Assembly (NCBI GenBank): GCA_963848675.1 | Contig: CAWKEY010000032.1 | Location: 12,772-76,771 of the forward strand | Direction: 5' to 3' | DNA length: 64,000 bases | Source: CAWKEY01 sp963848675 | GTDB taxonomy: Bacteria > Pseudomonadota > Gammaproteobacteria > Methylococcales > Methylomonadaceae | Position numbers and translations under genes: made by a program | Notes under the pieces: generated by a model | Told to the model about the DNA's origin: nothing | Databases searched by the model: none | Seen by the model: only the letters and a program-made list of their open reading frames with translations | Shown: positions 56,031 to 64,000 of the stretch, piece by piece | How positions within the stretch are numbered: position 1 is the stretch's first letter | How the letters are laid out: each line of letters opens with the position of its first letter

Positions 56031-56552
56031 TTAATAGCCGGTGCTATAGTGGGTTGCTTGACTGGCTTGTTTAGCTTCGGGCTTTGTCGTGTAGGCATTG
56101 ATCGTCGCACTAGGGGACAGCATGAAGCTATCTAACCAGTTAGCCCAGCGATTCGCTTTTACCATCAGATCAGCCCGGTATAGCTGATTGTAATAGGGTG
56201 TCCGGGAGTGATAATTTGCCGCTCGGGTCCATATATCACCGGGATCTTTGGTTAAATGCTTATGAATGCGCCATGCGGCCAGATCATAGGCATAACAACC
56301 GGCCCTGGCTACATCCTCAGGTGAAATGCCGTACCTCCCGAGTGTTTTGAGGTAAGCGGTATTAAATTGCATGGCGCCAACGTCGTGGGTGCCGTTGGTG
56401 TTTTTCACCCATACACCGGGCTTGCCATTTTCTTTTTCGGCTATTGCCAGCAGAATGTTCGCTGGCACAGCGTATTTTTCAGCAGCGGCGATCGAGCAAA
56501 CTATCCGCTCCTGTTGCTGGTGTGACGGTGGTAAATCAGGCATTGCCGCCAT
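56031..56552 (-). CDS. trbN: TrbN-like lytic transglycosylase
   Basis: 173-residue peptidoglycan lyase of conjugation systems. The SLT fold shows ANILLAIAEKENGKPGVWV (catalytic Glu), GAMQFNTAYLKTLGRYGI and DIWTRAANYHSRTP. AAGGAGG five bases ahead of the ATG fixes the start. No signal peptide is obvious. A 39-residue frame (MKNEKNTKISRK...) overlaps its start at 56536-56655 and may be spurious. Confidence 0.85.
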   Translation of the reverse strand: MAAMPDLPPSHQQQERIVCSIAAAEKYAVPANILLAIAEKENGKPGVWVKNTNGTHDVGAMQFNTAYLKTLGRYGISPEDVARAGCYAYDLAAWRIHKHLTKDPGDIWTRAANYHSRTPYYNQLYRADLMVKANRWANWLDSFMLSPSATINAYTTKPEAKQASQATHYSTGY

Positions 56553-56658
56553 GTTGCCTCCTTATTCCAACATTCGATAAACTAATCGTTTTCTCAAGAG
56601 CCCCATTTTTTGCCAGGGTTTTCCGGGAAATTTTGGTATTCTTTTCGTTTTTCATGAC

Positions 56659-56675
56659 GACATCTTTTAGATGTC
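56659..56675. other. Small stem-loop between trbL and trbN
   Basis: GACATCT-TTT-AGATGTC, a perfect 7-base stem nine bases past the trbL stop. It may mark a processing or attenuation point. Confidence 0.35.
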
Positions 56676-56683
56676 CTGGTTTT

Positions 56684-58111
56684 TTACGTTTCCGCTCCAT
56701 CACGGAAGGCGGCGATTTCATCCGCCCTTGAATCCCCTGTGCCAGTTGTTTCACCAGACAGACTATTGTTATCGAATGTTTGGCTTGTGGCGTTGTTATT
56801 GTGCGCTTGCGTTGCTGTGGACTGATTGATGGCTGAGGCGACTTGCCCACCCACGGTTTGATTTATCCGTGATTGCATTTTTTCGCCCATGACCTGTTTG
56901 ATTCCCGAGGCTAGGTGTGCGGCAGTACTGCTGGATTGTCTGCCCTGGTTTGTCATACCCGATGCGCTAGTGGATAAGTTATTACTCGCGAAGCTATCAC
57001 CCATTGCCGCTGCAAGTGGGCTTGGTGCGGACGGTGAGGCACTGGCGGTATGGCCATCTACTGCGCCACTGACTATGTCGCCCATCCGCGAAACAAGATC
57101 AGAGGCGCTTGATGCGTTTTGTGATGCCTGTTTCGCGGCTGCCATAACAGCCTGAGCGCCACCACCTATATTTGCGGCACCGGCGACAGCCGTACTGCCG
57201 GCCATTGCAGCGGCGGCCCCCGCTACCCCGGCAGCGGCTATCGCTGAACCCGCGCCGAATCCGCCAGCCAGCGCATGCGTGCCGCCGCCTTGGGCAATAT
57301 GTCCGAGCATCGATGGGATTTTGTTAACGAGTACCAGTAGAACAATGGCAGCTACCAACATTGCAGCCAGGTCGTTCAGGTTCATGTTGATATCCATCTG
57401 GGCGTAATAGGTGTTGATAAACTGTTGTCCAATGCCCACCAGCAGGACCATAGTCATCAGTTGGACGCCAATATTGAGGACAGTTTTGAAGTAGCTGATT
57501 GCAATATCCGAAGTCCAACGGCTACCGCCAAAACCCAGGTAAAAGATCCCCGCATACGCGAGTATCCAACCAGACACGATCAGAATAAGCATGTTGGCTG
57601 CGATCAATGCAAGAATGGCGATGACTAGGGTAGCCATGATGAGTCCGGCAGTGCTCATAACCGGGCTGGCAATTGACGATTGTTGGACTACCTTATTAAA
57701 TATTTGAAAGCCAACATCGACAATGCCAGACGGTGTGGTTCCGCTGATTCCCGATGCCGTACCTCCGAGCATCCGCATTGATTCTATTACGTCAATTGCC
57801 ATTGTCGATCCATTAGTAAGCAGCCACCAGAAAAATCCGGTGAAGACAATAAAACGGATAAATTCTCCATAAAAGTCAGCTATATCGGCTTTTCGAAACA
57901 ACAACATGCCATGTGTCCACACCATAGAGATCAATGCGAGCACCCAGAACAACCAGGATGCTCTGGCTGTCAGTGTGGTTGCCCAAGCAGAGGCGGCAGC
58001 TTTATATTTGTTTTCTACATCATCAAAGATGCCTTGGCCATTGATAGCCGCAAATGCTTCAGGCATTTGAATAATCAGGCAAGTAACAAGTATTGCCGAT
58101 ATTTTTTTCAT
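56684..58111 (-). CDS. trbL: P-type conjugative transfer protein TrbL
   Basis: VirB6-like inner-membrane channel protein of about 475 residues. Signal-like MKKISAILVTCLIIQ, then FDDVENKYKAAASAWATTL, HGMLLFRKADIADFYGEFIRFIVFTGFFWWLL and several helices to about 250. A Gly/Ala/Ser-rich C-terminal tail (GGFGAGSAIAAAGVAGAAAAMAG) follows. The start is the ATG at 58111, with AGGAG five bases ahead. Confidence 0.92.
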   Translation of the reverse strand: MKKISAILVTCLIIQMPEAFAAINGQGIFDDVENKYKAAASAWATTLTARASWLFWVLALISMVWTHGMLLFRKADIADFYGEFIRFIVFTGFFWWLLTNGSTMAIDVIESMRMLGGTASGISGTTPSGIVDVGFQIFNKVVQQSSIASPVMSTAGLIMATLVIAILALIAANMLILIVSGWILAYAGIFYLGFGGSRWTSDIAISYFKTVLNIGVQLMTMVLLVGIGQQFINTYYAQMDINMNLNDLAAMLVAAIVLLVLVNKIPSMLGHIAQGGGTHALAGGFGAGSAIAAAGVAGAAAAMAGSTAVAGAANIGGGAQAVMAAAKQASQNASSASDLVSRMGDIVSGAVDGHTASASPSAPSPLAAAMGDSFASNNLSTSASGMTNQGRQSSSTAAHLASGIKQVMGEKMQSRINQTVGGQVASAINQSTATQAHNNNATSQTFDNNSLSGETTGTGDSRADEIAAFRDGAET

Positions 58112-58127
58112 GGTCACTCCTGCTCGG

Positions 58128-58388
58128 TTATCTCATAGTCCAGGGTTTATGCTCGGTTGGCTTAAGTGTATTGCGTCGCATACAGTTATCGGCCAACGTT
58201 TGTTGAATGACCTTATCTGTAATAGATTTCAAATATTCAAATCGGCAATTTTCATCATTGACTTCTGGCACTTGCTTCGATTGTGCAGTGACCTGACTAT
58301 CCGTTGGTTTCGCCGTTTCCTGGGGCTCCTGACTGCAAGCGGTTAAGAGTGCAAAAGCGGCAATTTTTATTATGTAGTTGTAGTTCAT
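58128..58388 (-). CDS. trbK: TrbK-like entry-exclusion lipoprotein
   Basis: About 86 residues: MNYNYIIKIAAFALLTAC lipobox signal, then EVNDENCRFEYLKSITDKVIQQTLADNCMRRN, the spacing of cysteines seen in TrbK-type proteins. The position between trbJ and trbL is the usual place. Its last residues (LKPTEHKPWTMR) resemble the trbJ end. Confidence 0.75.
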   Translation of the reverse strand: MNYNYIIKIAAFALLTACSQEPQETAKPTDSQVTAQSKQVPEVNDENCRFEYLKSITDKVIQQTLADNCMRRNTLKPTEHKPWTMR

Positions 58389-58399
58389 CAGTATATCCT

Positions 58400-59194
58400 C
58401 TAGCGAAGTGTCCAATTGTTATGGGTGACGGGGGTTAGTGTATCCTTGCGCCAACTTTGGTCAGCGGCGGCTTGTTGTGCCTCACGATCAGCGATGACTT
58501 GATTGCGCGTGGCCTCTGCTGTTTGTTGGGCTATCAGTAGAGCCCTTAACTGCAATAGCTGGTTCGCTTGATTGCTGGCAAGCTGATTGGCATAACCAAT
58601 GGCTTGCATCTGTCCTGAGGCGGTTTGTGCGTTGGCTTGCAGCCTTTGCAGCGTCGCCGCGTCGGTTTGCAATGCGGTTTGTTGACTGCCGAGGGCTTGT
58701 ATTTCGGCGGCATTCGCTTTTTGCTGCGCTAGTGATCCCAGTGTAAGCGTATTGTTCAGACTGGCTAAGGCGGCGGGGGTACACGCAATACTGTTGAAAC
58801 AGGCAGAATTCGCATAGTGGTTTAGATTTTGGTAGTTGTTCACATAATTGGCTAGCGAACCAAATTGGCTCTGGAAGCCAGACAAGGTATTGAGGGTGTT
58901 GGTCAATCCGGCTATGGTTTGCGATGCGTTAGCCCACGTGTATGAGCTTGGCGCCGCAGTATTCTGCATCATATTGGAGTATTGCTGCAATTGCGTAGAA
59001 TACTGCGACAGCTGTGTGGAGTATTGCTGTACCTGCTTAAGCGTCTGCGCAATTTCCTCTGTTGCCGACAACACATTTTGCGTTAGATTGGTCCCATCAA
59101 TCACGGGGATGCCGGCAAAGGATGGGGTAGGTGTCGTTACTGAGACTAAGCTGGCAATAACCACTTGAGTCACGGACAATGTTAGCGTTTTCAA
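58400..59194 (-). CDS. trbJ: P-type conjugative transfer protein TrbJ
   Basis: 264-residue VirB5-like secreted protein. A signal peptide (MKTLTLSVTQVVIASLVSV...SFAG) is followed by GIPVIDGTNLTQNVLSATEEIAQTLKQVQQYSTQL. The mature part is Gln/Ala-rich and helical, as in TrbJ. A YSTQL-type heptad is repeated three times (YSTQLSQYSTQLQQYS). Confidence 0.92.
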   Translation of the reverse strand: MKTLTLSVTQVVIASLVSVTTPTPSFAGIPVIDGTNLTQNVLSATEEIAQTLKQVQQYSTQLSQYSTQLQQYSNMMQNTAAPSSYTWANASQTIAGLTNTLNTLSGFQSQFGSLANYVNNYQNLNHYANSACFNSIACTPAALASLNNTLTLGSLAQQKANAAEIQALGSQQTALQTDAATLQRLQANAQTASGQMQAIGYANQLASNQANQLLQLRALLIAQQTAEATRNQVIADREAQQAAADQSWRKDTLTPVTHNNWTLR

Positions 59195-59205
59195 GGCCTT
59201 CTCCT

Positions 59206-60604
59206 TTAATAATCGAATGCTTGGTAAGGTTTGCTGAGCGTTAAATCTTTGGTCACCAGGATGTTAAACCGATAGCCTGGTCTAATCTCCAGCGTGGGTG
59301 CAATATTCATATTTTTGCTAATCATTTGTACCGTCGCTTGCCCTAGTTGTTGGCCTAAGGCACTGCTCAACGTGCTTTGTGCGTTGGGTGCATACACGCT
59401 GCCGGTATTTTGGTTTTGTTGGCTATACGCTACGCCTGCGGTGATGGCCGACATTAACAACGCTGAACCAAAGATGCGTACATAGTGGTTGTCTACCTGG
59501 TCTTTGAAACCTGCGAAGCCCGCGCCGTCAGCGCCTGGCATGGCGCCGATGTCCATGGCTTTGCCATCGGGGAAGACAATGCGTTGCCAGGCCACCAGGA
59601 CTCGCGCTTGCCCGTAAGCGACTTCGCTGGAATAGGTGCCTACCAGGCGGGAGCCTTGGGGAAACAACTTGTGTTTGCCGGTGGCGGTATCGAAAACATC
59701 CTGCGATGTTTGCGCCATAATCTGGCCTGGCAATTCTGAATTGACTCCGGATATCAGCGTAGCCGGTATGACAAAGCCGGCTCTTAATTCATACGGTGAA
59801 TGGGGGGCTTCTGGTGTCGAGTCCAAGCGCCATCGATCGCCTTGTCCATTGTTGGCATACTGGTTGATGTTATTCTTGTCCTCACCTGATGCCCCCGTGT
59901 TCATCAGCTGGGGTGTTTCCTCCGCACTGTCCCCGCTATTGAATAATGCCGGTGTCTTTTAGTTGCGCGAGACGTTTTTTGTAGGCGGTTATCGGATCGG
60001 TTTCTGTCATCTGGTTCGCTGCAATCTGTTGTGCCAGCAGCGCTTGTTGTTCCGATAATTGATCGGAGGCAACGGGCGCTGATCCCGGGCTGCGTGGCGC
60101 GATTACGCTGACCGTCGTTTTCGATTTAACCGCCTCTTCAAATTGTTGCAACTTAACTTGCCGGATACGCGCCGCTAAATCCTCTTCGGGTGTGGGCGGC
60201 AGGTTCGGTTGATTGGCTGGGTTCGGCGGTAGTGGCGGCGCATCCAGGCTGGTTGGCCTTGCCACGGTCAAGGCCGGTGCTTCTGAAGCCATCGGTAGCG
60301 GAGGTATTTCCAAAGGCTTCGTTGCTGTCGGTATGAGGCCGCTGAGGTAGTCACCCGCTATTTCATGAGCGGCCATACTGGCATTGACCACCTTGTCTTT
60401 GTCAGTGTCGTCACTGGCCCTATTTTGTTTAGCGGCCCGATCGGCTGCAACCAACACCATGATGACCAGGAAGGTGAGCGTGGCCCCACCGACCAGAAAC
60501 AGGGGCAGGTTGTTGACGCGCCGTACACCGCTTCTTGCTGAGGCTTCGCCGGGTGACATCGCCGGCGACATCGTGTCTTCGTTTTCAGTGGGTTGCTGCT
60601 GCAT
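59206..60604 (-). pseudogene. trbI: P-type conjugative transfer protein TrbI, one frameshift
   Basis: VirB10-like energy-transducing protein. N-terminal part: TM helix at about 33-53, Pro-rich region, then ...YKKRLAQLKDTGII followed by a stop at 59936. Removing one base in ATTATTCAATAGC continues as NSGDSAEETPQLMNTGASGEDKNN, and the conserved C-terminal beta-barrel follows (LRAGFVIPATLISGVNSELPG, AMPGADGAGFAGFKDQVDNHY). The whole would be about 465 residues. No residues are lost, so an error in sequence is possible. Confidence 0.88.
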
Positions 60605-60607
60605 GGT

Positions 60608-61045
60608 TTACTCCCTTTTTGCCCAGGCACCGGCGGGAATAGCCTTGTTATTGCCGGCTGTGTAGGCGCGGGTCAAGATGGCTTTGCCTACGGTCAACTG
60701 TACGCGATACAGTCCTTGGAACAAGCTGGAGGCGGGCTGATCGACCGTGTAGAGGGTGCTTAAGCCTGCTGCGGGTTGGGTGGCGTCGTAGGTTTGCACG
60801 GCGTAGCCTTTTTCACGCAGCTGAAACACCAGTGCGGTGCCGAAATTATCGGTTTCAGGCACCGGTTGACCGATGTTGAATTGCGTGTGTGCGGGCGGAT
60901 ACAGGGTTTGCAAGTGTTTGATGGCATCGGCGGCCAGGCTGTTACCCAGTTCAACGGGAACCGGCGTGGTAACAGGCTCGTTTCGAAGTAGTGCGCAGCC
61001 TGCTAAGCTACTCAGCAAGCAAAAGGTGACGATTAAACGGTTCAT
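60608..61045 (-). CDS. trbH: TrbH-like lipoprotein
   Basis: 145-residue lipoprotein (MNRLIVTFCLLSSLAGC) of the conjugative set. The mature part, SLAADAIKHLQTLYPPAHTQFNI and FGTALVFQLREKGYAV, fits TrbH. It overlaps trbG by four bases and precedes trbI by three. Confidence 0.85.
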   Translation of the reverse strand: MNRLIVTFCLLSSLAGCALLRNEPVTTPVPVELGNSLAADAIKHLQTLYPPAHTQFNIGQPVPETDNFGTALVFQLREKGYAVQTYDATQPAAGLSTLYTVDQPASSLFQGLYRVQLTVGKAILTRAYTAGNNKAIPAGAWAKRE

Positions 61046-61941
61046 TTTTTCACCCTTTTTATCGCCACGGCGTCTTGATTGTCCCCCACGCCGGCGATCA
61101 GGAGGGCCGAATCAAACACCGTATCGACAATATAGCGGTTGCCTTGTATGCGATAGTTCACCTGCACGGTTTCATCGTCCTCAAAAATCCCGCCTTCCCG
61201 ACGCACCACCAGTAAAGTGGGCGCTTCCGATTGCGCCATGGCTTCGGGCATTTGGATGATGGTTTTTTGCTTATCATTAAAAACCCGGATGGGTGTCCAG
61301 GCTATAGAACCGTTGGGCGTTATGTCATACGAAAAATCGAGGTCGCCCAGGTATTCGCCGGTTTGGGGCAGGGTCTTGTCCTGGCGTTCCTTTAGGGAGT
61401 GGTGTCGGTATACCTCCCATTTGGCTTGGTCTTCATCCGGGTAGGCAAACATCACTTGCGGCATGTATTCTGTCCGGTGTGAGCGTAACCTTATATGATA
61501 GGCACGGCGGTCGGTGGTCACTACTAACGAGGTTTCCAGACCAACATCCATTGGTTTGATGATAATGTGTTGTACTTCATTAGCCCCCCTGCCGGTAATA
61601 GCCGGCTCAAGGGTCCACCGGGCCGTATCCCCCAGGTTGATCGAATTCACCTGTTCCCCGGCCTGCAAGGCCACATCACAGACTTGCAACACGGCACAGA
61701 CGACACTGGGCTGTTGAACCCCAAACTGGTACGTGACCACGCCGTTTTTTCCTGATGTCGGCGCCATGCCGATTGCATTGTGGCCTTTCCACTTATTAGC
61801 AATCGCCATGGCCTGTTTTTCCTGCCGGGTTAAAACCGGGTTCTTATCCGAGAAATACAGCTCAGCCATATCCGGGTTAGCCGATGCCTGTCCTGTGCAG
61901 AGTAGGACTATTACCAAGATTGCAGGTAGGTGCTTATGCAT
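61042..61941 (-). CDS. trbG: P-type conjugative transfer protein TrbG
   Basis: VirB9-like outer-membrane-complex protein, 299 residues with a signal peptide (AILVIVLLCTGQASA). VTYQFGVQQPSVVCAVLQVCDVALQAGEQV and LGDLDFSYDITPNGSIAWTPIRVFNDKQKTIIQMP are family stretches. Ends in an ATGA overlap with trbH. Confidence 0.93.
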   Translation of the reverse strand: MHKHLPAILVIVLLCTGQASANPDMAELYFSDKNPVLTRQEKQAMAIANKWKGHNAIGMAPTSGKNGVVTYQFGVQQPSVVCAVLQVCDVALQAGEQVNSINLGDTARWTLEPAITGRGANEVQHIIIKPMDVGLETSLVVTTDRRAYHIRLRSHRTEYMPQVMFAYPDEDQAKWEVYRHHSLKERQDKTLPQTGEYLGDLDFSYDITPNGSIAWTPIRVFNDKQKTIIQMPEAMAQSEAPTLLVVRREGGIFEDDETVQVNYRIQGNRYIVDTVFDSALLIAGVGDNQDAVAIKRVKK

Positions 61942-61957
61942 AGGGGCGCCTTTCGTA

Positions 61958-62716
61958 TTAATGAGTTTGTTGCTGTCTTGACCAGGAAAAATCCCGAATG
62001 AATATACCCATCGGGTTCTTTCGCAATTGCTCTTCTGTCGTGGCTGACGTGGGTGCAGCGATGAAAATGGTCATCATGGCGCGCATGGGTACCGGCCGGC
62101 CTTTCATGACGCCTTGTCGATCCCGTGTCGTTTCCAGCCAGTCGACTTGCCAGGTTTCCGGGGTCAGTGCCATGGCCGAGCTGATTTCAGTACTGACCAT
62201 CTCCTGGGTGGCACGTTTGAACGGACTGGATTCATCGGTGCCATTGTAAAATTCGGTCATCTTTTGCGTGGCCGGCGCGTTAGCCGGTAACATCGCGTAG
62301 ACGTCAAATACCGCCTTGCGTTGCAACACCACATCGGGCGTCACCAGGCGTGCATTCGCTATGCAGGCGGAGAGGGCAGAGGCTATCACCCGTGGGTCTG
62401 CGGCAGCGGCTTTATCGGCGACCGAGACCGCGGCGGTTTGACCCAACGTATCGATTTGTATCACATAAGGTATAAATTTTGATTGTTGGCCGATGTGGAT
62501 CATGCCGGCCACGCCGACCAGCGCCACCAGTAAGGACAGGATGCCCATGATTTGCCAGGCCTGCCGTGACGACATCACTGTTTGCATGTGATCGTTCCAG
62601 GTGCGTCTTGCCGACAAATAGGGGTTTTCATTTTCACCCAGGCGGCGACCGCCCAGCAGTTTTTCTTGGCCACGCCGTGGATCACTGAGGGCTGTTTTTG
62701 GTTTTTTAGAGCGCAT
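61958..62716 (-). CDS. trbF: P-type conjugative transfer protein TrbF
   Basis: VirB8-like inner-membrane protein, 252 residues. Cytoplasmic N-terminus (GGRRLGENENPYLSARRTWNDHM), TM helix at about 58-76, periplasmic domain with VIQIDTLGQTAAV and the C-terminal NPMGIFIRDFSWSRQ. It overlaps the end of the trbE fragment by eleven bases. Confidence 0.93.
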   Translation of the reverse strand: MRSKKPKTALSDPRRGQEKLLGGRRLGENENPYLSARRTWNDHMQTVMSSRQAWQIMGILSLLVALVGVAGMIHIGQQSKFIPYVIQIDTLGQTAAVSVADKAAAADPRVIASALSACIANARLVTPDVVLQRKAVFDVYAMLPANAPATQKMTEFYNGTDESSPFKRATQEMVSTEISSAMALTPETWQVDWLETTRDRQGVMKGRPVPMRAMMTIFIAAPTSATTEEQLRKNPMGIFIRDFSWSRQQQTH

Positions 62717-62903
62717 GGTTTTCTACCTGGTAATCTTCAAGGCGTAAGTTTTTTAGAGCAAGCCATTCACCCACCCAGTCATTGCCGTGCATCGACTCCA
62801 GCTGCCTGATGAGCGCTAACGAGTCTTTGTCGGAGACCCCGACAAAAGCCATGGTCAGCGGGCCAATGGCCAGATCAAAAAGCCTGCGGCCATAGTCAGA
62901 CAT
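62706..62903 (-). pseudogene. trbE: 3' fragment of trbE
   Basis: About 65 codons matching the extreme C-terminus of the TrbE/VirB4 ATPase: YGRRLFDLAIGPLTMAFVGVSDKDSLALIRQLESMHGNDWVGEWL. The rest is cut off by the insertion sequence whose transposase gene ends at 62903. The frame begins at an ATG only by chance. Confidence 0.85.
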
Positions 62904-64000
62904 TATAAAAGCACCGTTTTAGGGCGAATGGTTATATCCCACCAATTCAACACAGCGGATCGTTCCAGTCGGTTTTCAAGGTTTCTTTTTTCGTTGCCGC
63001 AAAGTTTTACGCCTTTTTCGTAAATGGCATCGACCAGGCATGCCATGGTGCGCATGCCTTTCCAGCAAAAATTGCCCGCACGATTGATGACCGCATCGAC
63101 CGTGCTGAGCAAGTAGCCGTTCCATGATTTTTCCAGTCCCGCCCAGTAGCGCTCAATGGCGTTGTATTTGCTGTGATAGGGCGGATAGTAAACCAGTCGC
63201 ACACACAAGCCTGTCAGATCCGCAAACTCTGTCATGCGCAGCAGGAACTGACTGCGCCGTCCATTGCATTCGGGTCCATTGTCCAAATTGATGACAAGCT
63301 GCTTGAGTCCTTGTAGTTCTGGTTTCCTGTGCTGCCACCACAGAAGTAATCCATCAACCATAAAGTCGCTAGTTTTGTAGTTCGTGCCGAAGAATAGAAA
63401 TGGTTTGCCTGCAACTGGCTCCAGTATGCCGCCCGGCACCAACTTCTCCTTCATGCACAGGTCATGATCCAAGGCCTTGACGGCCTCGATCGACGAGAGC
63501 GCCCCCCTGGGAGAGTTGCTGACATGGACGGTCGCCTTGGTGTCTATGCTGATTCTCAAGCTGTTCACTATCCGCATCGGCCCTTGCGTTCACGCCTCTG
63601 ACGTTTTCAAAGATGGCATCGGTTTCGTCTGTTTTTTTTGAACCTTGGACTTGGTCACTGTACGCAGTCGGTAATCCTGGCGATTCAAGAGATTTGAGAG
63701 GGTGCGTACGCTGGGCAAGTCTGCGTCAGACCAGCCCTTTTGCACGAGCGCCTCGCGCACCGTCTTGGCAGTCATGTGGGTGTACAGCAAGGTGGTGCGC
63801 AAGCTCGATTCGGATTCGCTATGAGGCTCCATGATGGCTTGTATTTCAGCCAATAGCTTGGGGTGCTTGTCTTCGGTTTTAGGCTTGCGTCGGGCGGTTA
63901 GGTCATTTACGTACTTATGCCGGTTTGATACTCATTAATGCCCAATTCAACGGACTTCGACCCCAACCAAACACATCCTCGGCCACACGGGGCTTGCCAT
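62903..64000 (-). pseudogene. ISAzo13-like DDE transposase with several frameshifts (5' end outside window)
   Basis: The minus strand encodes a DDE transposase in pieces. From the window edge: KPRVAEDVFGWGR, then SVELGINEYQTGI, then YVNDLTARRKPKTEDKHPKLLAEIQAIM, then DAIFENVRGVNA, and last SLRISIDTKATVHVSNSPRG to the stop at 62903. Each lies in a different frame from the one before. The last part carries the catalytic-domain segments VINLDNGPECNGRR and VYYPPYHSKYNAIERYW. At least four single-base shifts are needed, so it is degenerate or poorly read here. Confidence 0.8.
62903..64000. mobile_element. Insertion sequence (ISAzo13-like) within trbE, partial
   Basis: The transposase directly abuts the last 65 codons of trbE, so the element inserted there. 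The inner end is near 62895-62915; the outer end and terminal repeats lie beyond the window. Confidence 0.75.

Noticed and set aside
56889..57155. Rightward frame inside trbL
   Set aside because: Antisense shadow of the Ala/Ser-rich TrbL tail.
58950..59060. Repeated AGTATTGCTG-type units as a CRISPR-like or tandem array
   Set aside because: They encode the YSTQL repeats of TrbJ and are within a conserved gene; no spacers are present.

Overview
The window reads as chromosomal DNA of a gammaproteobacterium. Supporting signs are a smc-zipA-ligA operon, a PpnN-type nucleosidase, MepA, QueF and a PhoP/PhoQ-like system. The mix of genes and the short palindromic intergenic repeats would suit a Methylococcales-type methanotroph, but no methane or methanol oxidation gene is present, so this placement is inference only.

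Layout. 1-5.4 kb: the 5' part of an MTA/SAH deaminase, divergent from mtnA (methionine salvage), then a CysZ-like protein, MtaB and an SpmA-SpmB fusion. 5.6-20.0 kb: a long, tightly packed leftward gene string. Read 5' to 3' it is a SulP transporter, a 69-residue membrane protein, a second (broken) SulP, six subunits of a hydrogenase-4/complex-I-like membrane complex (B, C, E, F, G, I), a DUF2490-type beta-barrel, a histidine kinase and a sigma-54 activator. The large subunit has no visible NiFe-binding cysteine pairs, so the complex resembles an Ehr (energy-converting-hydrogenase-related) complex rather than a hydrogenase. This is the most interesting locus here.

20.3-35 kb: pncA-pncB (NAD salvage), an MFS transporter, an MgtC/DUF4010 protein, a cold-shock protein, a GIY-YIG protein with a truC remnant, then a metal-related set (VIT1-like transporter, PhoP/PhoQ-type pair, P1B ATPase, cytochrome b561), a MASE1-PAS-GAF-PAS-GGDEF cyclase and a PepSY-like secreted protein. 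35-47 kb: psd, an orphan FlhB C-terminal domain and queF (leftward); smc-zipA-ligA and rfbB-rfbD-rfbA (rightward). 47-53.3 kb: a membrane-anchored multicopper oxidase, lipoproteins, ppnN, ssb, a VOC protein and mepA.

At 53.65 kb a tRNA-Lys(CTT) marks the apparent edge of an integrated mobile element. Beyond it lie an AlpA-like regulator, a broken XRE regulator, and a leftward P-type conjugation set: trbE (3' end only), trbF, G, H, I, J, K, L, N and a TraX/TrbP-like gene. trbE is interrupted by an ISAzo13-like insertion sequence that runs off the window.

At least nine genes carry single-base frameshifts, mostly one extra base and often in short homopolymers (SulP copies, B and G subunits, ligA, trbI, transposase, possibly a lipoprotein). 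Some may be decay, but the pattern also fits uncorrected sequencing indels. The internal deletion in the second SulP copy cannot be explained by a single-base error.
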